This document shows, one piece after another, positions 44,414 through 55,147 of a stretch of 64,000 nt of DNA. Each line of letters begins with the position of its first letter. Positions within the stretch are counted from its first letter, which is position 1. The stretch is from Miscanthus floridulus (taxonomy: Eukaryota; Streptophyta; Magnoliopsida; Poales; Poaceae), in assembly GCF_019320115.1 (NCBI RefSeq), contig NC_089584.1, positions 107,029,799 through 107,093,798 on the forward strand. The letters are read 5' to 3'. Below the pieces are notes generated by a model, which worked only from the letters and a program-made list of their open reading frames with translations, was not told where the DNA came from and did not search any database. The position numbers and the translations under genes are program-made.

Positions 44414-45935
44414 TTGGTCTAGCGGCGCTCCTAGCGTGCGGACGACCGGACGCAGGAGCGCGTCCGGACGCACCTGACGGACGCCCGCACAGGTCCGAGT
44501 GTCCCGCCCCTCACGAAACCCCTTGGAACAGAAGACGTCCGAGTGTCCAGCCCCCACGAAAGATACCACATCCGCTGCCCCACGGAAACAGTAGACTCGT
44601 TTTCGATCTCGGCGGCCCATCCCACGCTCGGGCGTGGCCCGACCTCCCGCCATCCCGTCGTGCCGCCCATTCCGCCCATCCCTCGTCGCGTCCACGCTAG
44701 GTGCGTCGCATCCTCACCACGGAACAAGACTACTGTAACATCAGAACAAAATGACTGTAACGACAGGACAAAGTTACTGCAATACGAGATGCAAGATCAG
44801 AAAAAAAAACTAATACGACAAAGAAATATTATTTGTTGCAACACCATAACAATGCTACTACAACAAAAAGCAAATGCGAGAAAACAACATTAGATAAAAA
44901 GAATAATGCAACAAAGAAAAAATACTTATTGCAATAGCAAAACAAATCTACTGCAACAACAAGAAACAAAGAGCAATGCCGAAAAGCAAAATCAGAAGAC
45001 TAATGCAACAAAGAAAAAAAATAATTGTTGCAACAGCAAAACAAAGCTACTGCAATAACAAGAAACAGAGCGCAATACGAGATGCAACATCAGAAAAAAA
45101 AAACTAATGCAACAAAGAAAAACGGCTTGTTGTAGCAGCAAAAACAACGCTACTGCAACAATAAGAAACAAAGCGCAATGCGAGAAAGCAACATCAGAAG
45201 ACTAATGCAACAAAGAACAAATACTTGTTGCAACAGCAAACTAAGGCTACTGCAATAGAGCTCGCCGGAACTATAGCCACCGTCGCGTCCCTCAGATCCA
45301 GATCAGAAGGAGGAGGAGGAGAGCTCAGATCCAGAGAAAAAGGGCTCAGATCCACCTACCTCGTCGGAAGCCGCCACCATCGCCCTCCTCTCCGGTGGCA
45401 TGGAGGTCGCGGAGGGAGCGAGGGGCGGCTCGTAGGAAGCCGCCGCCCTTCTGTCTGGTGGCATGGAGGTCGCAAAGGGAGGAAGGAAGGGGCGGCTCGT
45501 TGGAAACCGCCACCGTCGCTCTCCTCTCCGGTGGCATGGAGGTCACGGAGGGAGGGAGGGGCGGCTCGTAGGAAGCCGCCACCCTTCTGTCTGGTGGCAT
45601 GGAGGTCGCAGAGGGAGGAAGGAAGGGGCGGCTCGTTGGAAACCGCCACCGTCGCCCTCCTCTCCGGTGGCATGGAGGTCACGGGAGGGGGGGAGGGGCA
45701 GCGGCGTACGAGCGCTGCGTGCTAGCAATGGGAGAGTGGAGGAGCGAGCGAGCAGAGCAAGGCGCAGCTGGTCGAGCAGAGTGGACAAGCAGGCGAGCAC
45801 AGTGGAGGAGCGGATGAGCAGAACAAGGTGCGGTCGGACAAGGTGAGGCGTGGTCGGTCGAATCATGCGTTCGTCCGTCCGGACGCCCCCCCCCCCCCCC
45901 CCCCCCCCCGCACAGTAGCAATATCGTTGGTCTAG
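44414..45935. mobile_element. MULE of the TGTTTCA/TGTTGCA family, copy 3
   Basis: The element at 44423-45926 is flanked by the exact 9-bp repeat TTGGTCTAG at 44414-44422 and 45927-45935. Its left end is CGGCGCTCCTAGCGTGCGGA. The right end, on the other strand, begins CGATATTGCTACTGTGCGG. The interior at 44730-45250 repeats a roughly 100-bp unit rich in TGCAACA, AACAAAG and AAACA words. This is followed by GC-rich tandem repeats and a run of 24 C bases at 45886-45909. No transposase is encoded. Confidence 0.75.
45394..45690. repeat. GC-rich higher-order tandem repeat, ~136 bp
   Basis: GGTGGCATGGAGGTC recurs at 45394, 45457, 45530, 45593 and 45666, with alternating spacings of 63 and 73 bp. 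Every second unit is therefore more alike: a two-unit repeat of about 136 bp. It is open in several frames on both strands. Confidence 0.85.
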
Positions 45936-46373
45936 TGGTCGGAACCAGTACTTAAATGAATATCGGTACTATCAACCATCGTGCGATTCGGGTTCTTATT
46001 TGTCGTATGGTGCATTCTTTAGCTGTTTGATGATTGCCGTCTGAAATCTTTGCCGCTTGTTCTGAGACCTATTACTCGTCTTCTGATCAATCGCCAAAGC
46101 CGGCTGCCCGGCTGAGCCATTGCCTTCCACCTCCAGCTCTTCCTATAGTCTGCTGTCCTGGAACTGCCCCGTCGCCCTTTCACCCGCAGCGCAGGAAGCA
46201 GACGAGCGCCTGCAGCCTGCAATCCAAACCGCGGGAGCAGGTGAACGTTTTGGGCCCGTCTCACGGTCGCCGATCGCGTCACGGTCGCTGGCGTCTGGCC
46301 TGGCCGGGCTGTTCGCGTGGCTACTGTTCTTTGCGTGCTGGAGTGCTGGACGGTGGAGACCGTGATCTATTTG

Positions 46374-46500
46374 CAGCCTGTTCGTTTCAGCTGGATTGGT
46401 TTATAAGTTATGGCTAAAAATACTGCTGGCTGATTTAGTATGAGAGAAAAATACTGTTAACTGACTGATAATCCAAGGTTTATAAGTCAGATACAGGCTG
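46374..46500. mobile_element. GTTCG-type MITE, diverged copy
   Basis: The element runs from CAGCCTGTTCG to ATACAGGCTG with short inverted termini and the core TATGAGAGAAAAATACTGTT. It resembles the copy at 1690 most closely. Confidence 0.5.
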
Positions 46501-46559
46501 CCGAAGGGGCCGTTGATTGCGCGGTTGTGCTACCTCGAAGACTGGACGAGGCAGTGTGT

Positions 46560-46990
46560 AGGACCAGGAGACAGGACTAATCACTCCGTTCAAAAACAAT
46601 GTGTTTTCAAGGAATCAATGAATTACTAATATCTAGTATAATATATAATAATTGTTGAATTAAAAAAATTATTTTTATAATAAACTTATTTAGAGATATA
46701 AATATTAGTAATATTTTATATATCTAGTCATTTTAAAAAAAAGTTTTATCCTGTTAAATCTAGAATGACACCCCATCCATCCAAAAATACACTCGACATC
46801 TTGTATGATTGTTCGTATTATTCAAACTTTTTGTATAGTTATTTATTTTATTAGAACTTCTTTTATCATTAGAGATACTTTAATAATGACTTATTTATTT
46901 TATTATTTACAAAAAAAAGATAAATGGTCAAAAATGATGATTTCTGAGATTTGAAAGCATCATCTATTTTGAAACGGAGGGAGTATTATT
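46560..46990. mobile_element. Composite of Stowaway-like MITE fragments
   Basis: CACTCCGTTCAAAAAC begins the stretch, and TTTTGAAACGGAGGGAGTA ends it. The two ends do not pair well, and CCCCATCCATCCAAAAATAC in the middle looks like another end. It is therefore probably two fragments. Confidence 0.4.
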
Positions 46991-47180
46991 TGAGAGCTAA
47001 GGAAACGGTACAAAATCAAGAATTCATCGTTGATGGAATGCATATTTGGTTTAAATATTTAGTACAAACTCTCTGGTCGGTGGAATCATGAAAACCTTTA
47101 GAAAAAATGAAGGATTACATGACAAACAAAGGAAAAAAATGTAGGGTTCATATTCCTATATATATTCATTTACTGTAGCA
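46991..47180. other. AT-rich spacer
   Basis: No feature is recognised. Confidence 0.4.
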
Positions 47181-47442
47181 CTCTTTGGTTCGCAAGATTC
47201 ATCTACAGGAAAAAGGTAGGAAACTTTTCTTTGTGCTTGATTCCGCGGAAAACCATAGGAAAAACCATCCACTCAAATCTCACCTTTCTTGCATCCTATG
47301 TTTTCCTGCCGTTGATCCAAACAACCTATTCCTACAAATTCCTGTATTTTTTATTCTTGTGTTTTGCATATGCAGTCCTATCCCATTTTTATGTTTTGCC
47401 TCTTCATGTATCTTTTCAATCCTACGTTTAAAGGGGCCTTAA
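47181..47442. mobile_element. Possible MITE
   Basis: The left CTCTTTGGTTCGCAAGATT and the right end, on the other strand, GGCCCCTTTAAACGTAGGATT form weak inverted termini around non-coding DNA. No target duplication was found. Confidence 0.3.
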
Positions 47443-49048
47443 AAAATGAAACTATGCACATCTATAGTGTATCAATATATTGTCCATAAAATTTAAGATT
47501 TAAACTTGTTTCTATAAAAATTGTATGAAAATAATAAATATATTGAATTGAAAAAAAGGACAGAAATAGAGGCAAGAGTTAGTATTGCGCCTTAAATTAC
47601 ACCTTCACTAGGAGATCATAAGATGGGGGCCAAATGCTGCGGCCAAGAAATCATGCACTCGATATAGAGACCCTTAAATTACATTAACATACAATAACTT
47701 TGTAGGTGTTTGCAAATAGTCTGATAACTTGTAAATTACTCAAATAAGCACGATAACTTAACAAATTGGTGCATGTATGGTCAAACGTTGCTAGTTCGAT
47801 AAACTATGTACTCGTACTCACATATTGGCGCTAAGATTAATAGCGGGTTTTCATACATGCATTATATGTGGTGAAGTTGTTTAATATGGTTTTGGCAACT
47901 ATAAGACGGGCATCACGAAACTGACGCTCCACATTGTCGATCACCTAAACTACTAGCGATGGAGCCTCATCACCGAGAAGCGCTCCTCTTGAATACAGTT
48001 AGTACATGTCTATTGTTCTTGAACTTTAATCATGTATTCTAATTGTGTCAAGATGAGTTTTTCACACGAGGATGATTGTTGGTTTACAACATGAATCTGG
48101 TTTACTAGTACCTCTTTCTTTCTAAACCTGAGCCAAGCTCGCGCAAATCATTGGGCCACGTCGCCTCCTTTTCGTCCACCGTTGGATTTTGATCGGGCCG
48201 TCGAAAACCAACGTCTCCGGTGCCTTCTTGACTCTCAAGCACGTGATTCGCGAGGGACTCCTGTGTTGCCGTCGCTGCAGCCACCGCCTCCCGCCGCCCT
48301 TGCTCCATCCCCTGCCTCCTCATCCATCGCGCCTGCCTTCAGGCAAGGAGGCTGCAGCGAGCTAAGCTGGAGGTGAGGCCAAAGCGACTCATGGCGGAGC
48401 CTCGGCGGCCGCATCGAACCCATCACCGATTAACGCGCTCTCCTGCCCTCTTCTCTCCGTGACGTATTATCGCCCTTGCCGCTGCTCCTTTACTCAGCGA
48501 CAGCGCGGTGAGCGCTCTTGGCATGGCGGCCTCGGCCCCTGGCCATGGGGCGCGGCGGTGTCTCCCTAGGACCTACCGAGGGCGCTCATCAGCCGCCGGC
48601 AATCTAGTCCTAAGGGAAGCACGAGATTAAGGCCGGTGACGTTATCAAACCAGATTTTGAGTTTGAGCTCGAGATGGACGCCGCCGGCCACCATGTGTTC
48701 GATGCAATGCTGCCAAGAGGAGAGATAGCCGCGTGGCGCGGGGGCAGCACAAGGCCTGTCACTCGACAAGAGGCTCTGGCACCCGCACGCCACAAACACC
48801 GTTGACTCCACGACGGAGCACCAGCTCGTTGATTCCTTCCGCGAGCTGTGCTGCCTCACCTTGTACACTTCGCTGCTGGAGTGCTGATGCAAACGGGCGG
48901 TGGCTCAACTCCAAGTCACGGCAACAACGACAATTCCCCTTTCAGTTTCCAAATCCCCTTTCAGTTTCCAATTCCAAATTTTTATTTCATTCCAAGTCAA
49001 ATGTTTGTCTGTTCTCCTTGGATCTGTGCTTTGCCAACTTTCTCTATC
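47443..49048. other. Spacer with GC-rich open segment, no recognised gene
   Basis: It is AT-rich to about 48110 and GC-rich to about 48900. One plus-strand frame at 48620-48790 reads KHEIKAGDVIKPDFEFELEM followed by DAAGHHVFDAMLPRGE. It looks protein-like, but I do not recognise it and it has no clear start or end. It could be a gene fragment. Confidence 0.35.
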
Positions 49049-49053
49049 GGAAC

Positions 49054-50229
49054 TGAAAGCATCTAGGCCCCTAGTTGAGTTTCGGTGATTAATGACAATA
49101 CGTAATTACTATGACTAACGTGTATTTTGTAGAGGCAATTAAGTTAGGTCATGGTAATGGAGATTGATTAGGCAATCATGGTTGTCATGCCCCTATGATG
49201 GAAATCATTTTGGTTTTTAAAGGATGGACAACAAGGTTAAGGATGGACTAGTTCTAAGTGTCGTTTAGAGTTGGAAAGACACTTGGAGTAGTTTAGGACT
49301 TTGTTTTTCCTTTGGCCATACTATTAAGGGGGTATGGACGGATAGCTTGACCTAGGTGAGTCTAGTGAGTTAGGTGTGGTGCACACTTGTCAAATCTAGC
49401 ACTATGTAGCTCCTAAAAAGCCCTTAGATCTATTGGAGCAAACTTCATTAACGTATGATTGAGAGTTGGAAGTGAATGGAGGGTCAAATGCTGACTAGAC
49501 GCTGGTTCCGGTGTGACCGGACGCTGGCGCAGAGTCCGGTCAGTTCATTTGATCAAGGTGAAATCATCTAGCGCAACCGGACGCTGAGAGGTGAGTGACT
49601 GGACGCTGGATGCCAGCGTCCGGTCGACTCCAGTAAGGTTCTAGAGAGAGAAAATCATGACCGAACGCGTCCGGTCAGTGCTGAACGGACGTTGGCCAGC
49701 GTCCGGTCACAACTTAAACACCGAAAGTCGGGGAGAACTGACCGGAGTGTCTGGTCAACTTGACCGGAGCGTCCGATCCCGCAGAGGCACATAACGGTTC
49801 ATTTTGAACACGGATGTATAAATACTTCCTCCATTCGTGTGAGGGGGCACTTTTGCTCATTTCAACAGCTGAGAAACACCCTTGAGAGAGCCAAAAAGAG
49901 CAAGGTCCTAGTGAGGTGATTGAGATTTGTGAATCCAAGAGTGAGACCTCATTAGTGAAAGCAAGAGTAGCAAAGTGTGCATCCAACCTTCTCATTAGGC
50001 TTGTCGTGGTTAAGTGAGAGTTCGTGCTTGTTACTCTTGGTGATCGCCATCACCTAGATGGCTTAGTGGTGATTGGGAGCTTGGTGATCATCCGGCGGAG
50101 CTTATGGATGACCCAACTCAAGTTGTGAGCGGTTGTGGGTGATTCACCATGACGGAGTGTCAAAGAATCAACCCGTAGAGAGCACTTGATCCTTGCACGG
50201 ATCAAGGGGGAGCTACACCCTTGCGCGGG
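49054..50229 (+). repeat. 5' LTR of the outer Sirevirus, first part
   Basis: It starts TGAAAGCATCTAGGCCCCTA. It carries GACCGGACGCTGG-type palindromes at 49490-49780 and TGTATAAATAC at 49815. It is interrupted by the nested element after GCGGG and resumes at 54825. Confidence 0.9.
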
Positions 50230-52203
50230 TGAAAGCTCTAGTTTGGTTTTGGTTAATTGATGAAACCCTAAGTGCTAACCTAGTTTATCAAAGTAATTAT
50301 GAGATAGGTAGCACTACTCCAAGTAATAAAGCAATGGCGAAGATTATGACAATGGTGATGGCATGGTGATGATCAAATGCTTGAACTTGAAAAGAAGAAA
50401 GAGAAAAACAAAAGCCTCAAGACAAATGTATAAATAGTAGGAGCCATTTTATTTCGGTGATCAAGACACTTAGCGAGTGTGATCACATTTAGGTTAGATA
50501 GCCGTACTATTAAGAGGGGTGAAACTCGAATTGAAATGCGGTTATTAAAGTGCCACTAGATGCTCTAACTCATAGCATATGCATTTAGGATCTAGTAGAG
50601 TGCTAACACCCTTGAAAGCATTTGTGAAAATATGCTAACACATGTGCACAAGGTGATACACTTGGTGATTGGCACATTTGAGCAAGGGTTAGAAATTTCA
50701 CCGACGGAGTGTCCGCCCATAGAGTGCGGATAGTCCGACGGTGCCATCGGCGCCCTATACAGAAAAGACAGGGGTTCATAGAGTGACTGAACGCTGGTGG
50801 AGCAGTGACCGAACGCTGGGTCTAGCGTCCGGTCAGTGACAACAGAAAGCACACTGTCTCGGTCTTGTGACCAGATGCTGGAGTGTAAACTGGTCGGATG
50901 CTCATGGTCTGAGTCCGGTCAGTGCCGACGTACGCTGACGTGAGGCACTCAGAGGAAACATTGAGTGACCGGACGTAGGATGTGTCCAGTCGAGCATGAC
51001 CAGACGCGTCCGGTCATGAAATGTCGTGTTTGGAACCTTACTGGAAACGACCGAACACTGAGGTCCAGCGTCCGGTCACTTTCTAACTAACGCGTTCGGT
51101 CACCACTTGATTGTTGAAATCGGGCGATCATCGTTTGAAGCCGATGACACGTGGCACACATTGCACGACCGGACGCTGAGGTCCAGCGTCCGATCAATCT
51201 GACCGGAGCGTCCGGTCGGTCCGTGTTCAGTGCAGTGAGGAGCCCAACGGCTCTATTTTGTGGGGGCTTCTATTTAAGCCCCATAGCCAGCTCAAGCTGA
51301 CTCTCTTGGTCATTTGCATTGACATAGCAACTTTGTGAGCTTAGCCAAAGCCCTCCCACTCATCTCCATCATTGATTCATCATCATTGTGAGATTGGGAG
51401 AGAATCCAAGTGCATTGCTTGAGTGATTGCATTTAGTGGCACTTGGTATTCGTGTTTCGATGTGGGATTCACTTATTACTCTTGGTGGTTGCCGCCACCT
51501 AGACGGCTTGGAGCAGTGAGGATCGTTGAGCGGAGGTTGGTGATTGTCTCTGGCTCCGATCGTGGTGATTGTGAGGGGTCTTATGCCTTCCCCGGCGGAG
51601 AGCCGAAAGGTAACTCTAGTGGATTGCTCGTGTCATTGAGTTACCTCACTTGTGGGTAGGTTCTTGCAGTGTCCAATTGTGTGGATAAGGTTCATGCAAC
51701 ACCTCTTAGCCGCTGAACCACCAAGTGTTGGTCGACACAACGGGGACTAGCGTGCCGGCAAGCACGTGAACCTCAGGAGAAAAAATTGGTTCTCTCTTGC
51801 CCTTTGGTATTCTCCCGGTGATTGATTTAGTATTCATCTTGTGATTGGTTCACTCATCTACATGGCGGTATAATCACCCTACTCACTCATTTATATTCTT
51901 GCAAATTAGTTGTGGCAAGCTCTTTAGTGTAATTAGAATTGAGAGCTTGCTTTATTTTTTGAGTTCATCTAATGGAGCTCTTTAGAGTAGCAAGATTGAG
52001 AGCTCTTAGTGAGTAGTAACATTGCAAGTTGTGTGCCTAGTAATCATTGCAACTATAATTGTTGGATAGGTGGCTTGCAACCCTTGTAGAGCTAGAGCAA
52101 GTTTGCATTTCACTATTTATCATACTAATCAAATTGCTCTAGTTGATTTGTAGATTTTTTAAATAGGCTATTCACCCCTATCTAGCCATATTAGGACCTT
52201 TCA
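50230..52203 (+). repeat. 5' LTR of the nested Sirevirus
   Basis: It is 1974 bp. Palindromic GACCGGACGCTG and GCGTCCGGTC words lie at 50780-51220, and TATTTAAGCCCC at 51270. A block beginning CGACACAACGGGGACTAGCG, about 51735, is shared with the solo LTR at 20220. Confidence 0.9.
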
Positions 52204-52263
52204 AGTGGTATCAGAGTCATAGTCATCGTTTGATTGAAGGCTTAACAACCTCGGTGTCAAATT

Positions 52264-54158
52264 ATGGCTCAAGTTATGTTCAACCATATGGGGGGCAAAC
52301 TACCGTTCTTTGATGGCACATGCTATGATTATTGGAAGAGAAAGATGAGGATGTATCTTGGTTCAATCAATGATCAAGTATGGGAGGTGACCGAGAATGA
52401 CTATGCTATCATTGATCCCGATGACCCCACCAACCAAGATAAGACCAACAAGCAATGCAATACAATGGCTCTCAACACCATATACAATGCCATTGATTCC
52501 AAAGTGTTTGAGCAAATCAAGGATTGTGAAAGAGCAATTGAGGTGTGGAGGAGATTGAAGGAAACATATAAGGGCACACTAGCGGTGAAGAGTGCTAAGT
52601 TGTACATTCTCAAGGATAAGTTGACAAGCTTCAAGATGAAGGAAGATAAGAGCATTCCAGAAATGTTCCATCGGTTGCAAGTGATTGTAAATGACTTGAA
52701 GGCCTTGGGAGAGAAGATCAAGGATGATGATGTCTCTCATCGGTTCTTGATGTGCTTACCTCCAAGATTTGAGATGTTGAGATTGCTTATCATAAGAGGA
52801 GGATTGAAGGAGATTACCCCTAACCAAGTACTAGGTGATGTCATGACCCAAGAGACATACCATGTGGAAAGGGAGGGAGATGACAAGAAGGAAGAAGAAG
52901 ACAAGAAGAAGAAGAAGAGTATAGCATTCAAGGCTAGCTCATCATCATCCAAGAATAAGGGCAAGTCTAAGCAAGAATCAAGTGATGATGATGATCTTAG
53001 TGATATTGATGATGAAGATATGACCCTTTTTATCTGCAAGATGGAAAATTCATGAAGAAGAAGGGCTATGGTGTAAGAAAAAGAAGAGATCACACCAAGA
53101 GCAAAGAGTATGTGAGAAGATGCTACAATTGCAAGAGCCCCGATCATGTTGTAGCAAATTGTCCCTACAATAGTGACAATGATGAAGATGAGAAGAAGAA
53201 GCTCAGGAAAGATAAGAAAGAAAAGAAGGAAAAGAACGAGAAGAGGATGACATTCCAAAAGAAGAAGAAAGGTGGAGGCTATGTAGTTACATGGGATAGT
53301 GATGGCTCTTCAGATAGTGATATCTCTCGTGATGATGACAAGAAATCTATCAAGAGAGCACTAGCAAGCATCACCATCAACAACAAGCCCTCCATCTTCG
53401 ACACTCCATCGACATGCCTGATGGCAAAGCCTACCAAGGTAAAATATGATGAGAGTGATGATGATGAATGTGAAAGTGATGCTTGTAGGAATGATGATAA
53501 TGATGACGATGATGATGAGGAGTACACCAAGGAGGAACTCTTGGATATGTGTGAGCAAGTGCACGCTTGTAATGAGATGAAGAGAAAAGAGTGCAAAGAA
53601 TTACGCAAGAAAGTAAAATTTGTTGAGCAATCCTTTGATGAGCTCAATGCTACTCATGAGAGGCTAATGGAAGCCCATGAGAAGCTTGGCAAAGCTCACT
53701 CTAAGCTTGAAAAGGCTCACTTCTCTCTCATTGAGCAAGTCAAAGTGGAGGAAGCCAAGAAGGAGCAAGTGATCGTATCATGTGATGTGGGACTAACTTG
53801 TGATCTTATTGATGAGTCTTTTTATAAGCCCATTGTAGTTGCTCCCATTAACTTTTCTTGTAGCACTACCACTTCTACTTCACCTTTGAGTGATGGTCTC
53901 TCTTATGATGCCTCACTAATGGTGGAAAATGAGACCCTCAAGAAGGAGGTGAATGAGCTCACTCGTGCCTTAGGCAATGCCTATGGTGGAGATGCTCGCT
54001 TGCTAAAGTGCTTGGGTAGCCAAAGGTTTTCTCCCAACAAAGAGAGATTAGGCTATACCCTCAAGAAAGGCAAGGCGGCCTTTGTCACTCCCAAAGTTAG
54101 CAATAGATCGTTGAGCGGAGGTCGGTTTTGCAATAGATCGTTGAGCGGAGGTTGGTGA
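52264..54158 (+). pseudogene. Sirevirus gag of the nested element, one frameshift, 3'-truncated
   Basis: Gag forms the virus-like particle and binds element RNA. The first frame, 52264-53055 (263 codons), starts MAQVMFNHMGGKLPFFDGTC and has the copia gag pattern (YWKRKMRMYL, VWRRLKETYKG, SIPEMFHRLQ). A one-base loss near 53040 moves reading to the frame at 53052-54158. That frame has a CCHC zinc knuckle (CYNCKSPDHVVANC), acidic and lysine-rich stretches and a coiled coil (residues about 180-240). It then breaks at GRFCNR, where a second knuckle would follow, and runs into LTR sequence. The ATGA overlap at 53052-53055 looks like a by-product of the indel. Confidence 0.85.
54100..54152. repeat. 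30-bp duplication at the pol-deletion junction
   Basis: GCAATAGATCGTTGAGCGGA occurs at 54100 and again at 54130. The copies contain the join between gag (GGTTTTGCAATAGA) and LTR (GATCGTTGAGCGG). Confidence 0.85.
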
Positions 54159-54819
54159 TTGTCTCCGGCTCCGATCGTGGTGATTGTGAGGGGTCTTGTG
54201 CCTTCCCCGGTGGAGAGCCAAAAGGTAACTCTAGTGGATTGCTCATGTCATTGAGTTACCTCACTTATGGGTAGGTTCTTGCGGTGTCCAATTGTGTGGA
54301 CGAGGTTCGTGCAACACCTCTTAGCCACCGAACCACCAAGTGTTGGTCGACACAACAGGGACTAGCGTGCCGGCAAGCACGTAAACCTCAGGAGAAAAAT
54401 TGGATGTCTCTTGTCCTTTGGTATTCTCCCAATGATTGATTTAGTATTTATCTTATGATTGGTTCACTCCTCTACACGGTGATATAATCACCCTACTCAC
54501 TCATTTATATTCTTGTAAACTAGTTGTTGTAAGCTCTTTAGTGTAATTAGAATTGAGAGCTTGCTTTATTTTTTTAAGTTCATCTAGTGGAGCTCTTTAG
54601 AGTAGCAAAATTGAGAGATCTTAGTGAGTAGTAACATTGCAAGTTGTGTGCCTAGTAATCATTGCAACTAGAATTATTGGATAGGTGGCTTGCAACCCTT
54701 GTAGAGCTAGAGCAAGTTTGCATTTCACTATTTGTCATACTAATCAAATTGCTCTAGTTGATTTATAGATTTTTTTAAATAGGCTATTCACCCCCCTCTA
54801 GCCATATTAGGACCTTTCA
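54130..54819 (+). repeat. 3' LTR remnant of the nested Sirevirus
   Basis: It matches about 51520-52203 of the 5' LTR along its whole length. The first two-thirds of the LTR are missing. Confidence 0.9.
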
Positions 54820-54824
54820 GCGGG

Positions 54825-55130
54825 TGCTCCAACGAGGACTAGTGGGGAGTGACGACTCTCCGATACCTCGGCAAAACATCGCCGCATTCCTCCTCCTCTT
54901 TTTACTTTGAGCATTTACTTTGAGCAATTTAATTCTTGTCTTTACATTTATAGAATTGTCATACTAGAGTAGGATTGGAACTGAGGTTGCAAGACTTTTA
55001 GTGTAGTAGAACATTAGAAACACTTTCTAGGCACAAGGGGTGAAGTTGGGCTAACCGTAGGGTTTAATTATTACAAAGAAATTTAGAATTAGCCCAATTC
55101 ACCCCTCTCTTAGGCATCTTGATCCTTTCA
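54825..55130 (+). repeat. 5' LTR of the outer Sirevirus, second part
   Basis: It continues from the interrupted first part and matches 61616-61921 of the 3' LTR (GCTCC-AATGAGGACTAGTGG through GATCCTTTCA). Confidence 0.9.
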
Positions 55131-55147
55131 TTTGTTATCAGAGCCTC

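Larger units (their letters stand above)
50225..54824 (+). mobile_element. Nested Sirevirus, pol-deleted, with exact 5-bp target duplication
   Basis: The element at 50230-54819 starts TGAAAGCTCTAGTTTGG and ends ATTAGGACCTTTCA, flanked by GCGGG at 50225-50229 and 54820-54824. The 5' LTR is 50230-52203. TGGTATCAGAG at 52206 is a primer-binding site for initiator tRNA-Met. Gag follows at 52264. The element then jumps into the last 690 bp of its 3' LTR, so pol and about 1.29 kb of the 3' LTR are deleted. At 4.59 kb it is a gag-only derivative. Confidence 0.92.

Noticed and set aside
45225..45846. Overlapping frames over the GC-rich tandem repeat as a repeat protein
   Set aside because: Unit lengths of 63 and 73 bp are not a shared frame (73 is not a multiple of 3), and frames exist on both strands.
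53052..53055. ATGA stop-start overlap between two gag frames as translational coupling
   Set aside because: The second frame directly continues the gag homology, and a one-base loss explains the break. Related elements have a single frame, as far as the family pattern shows.
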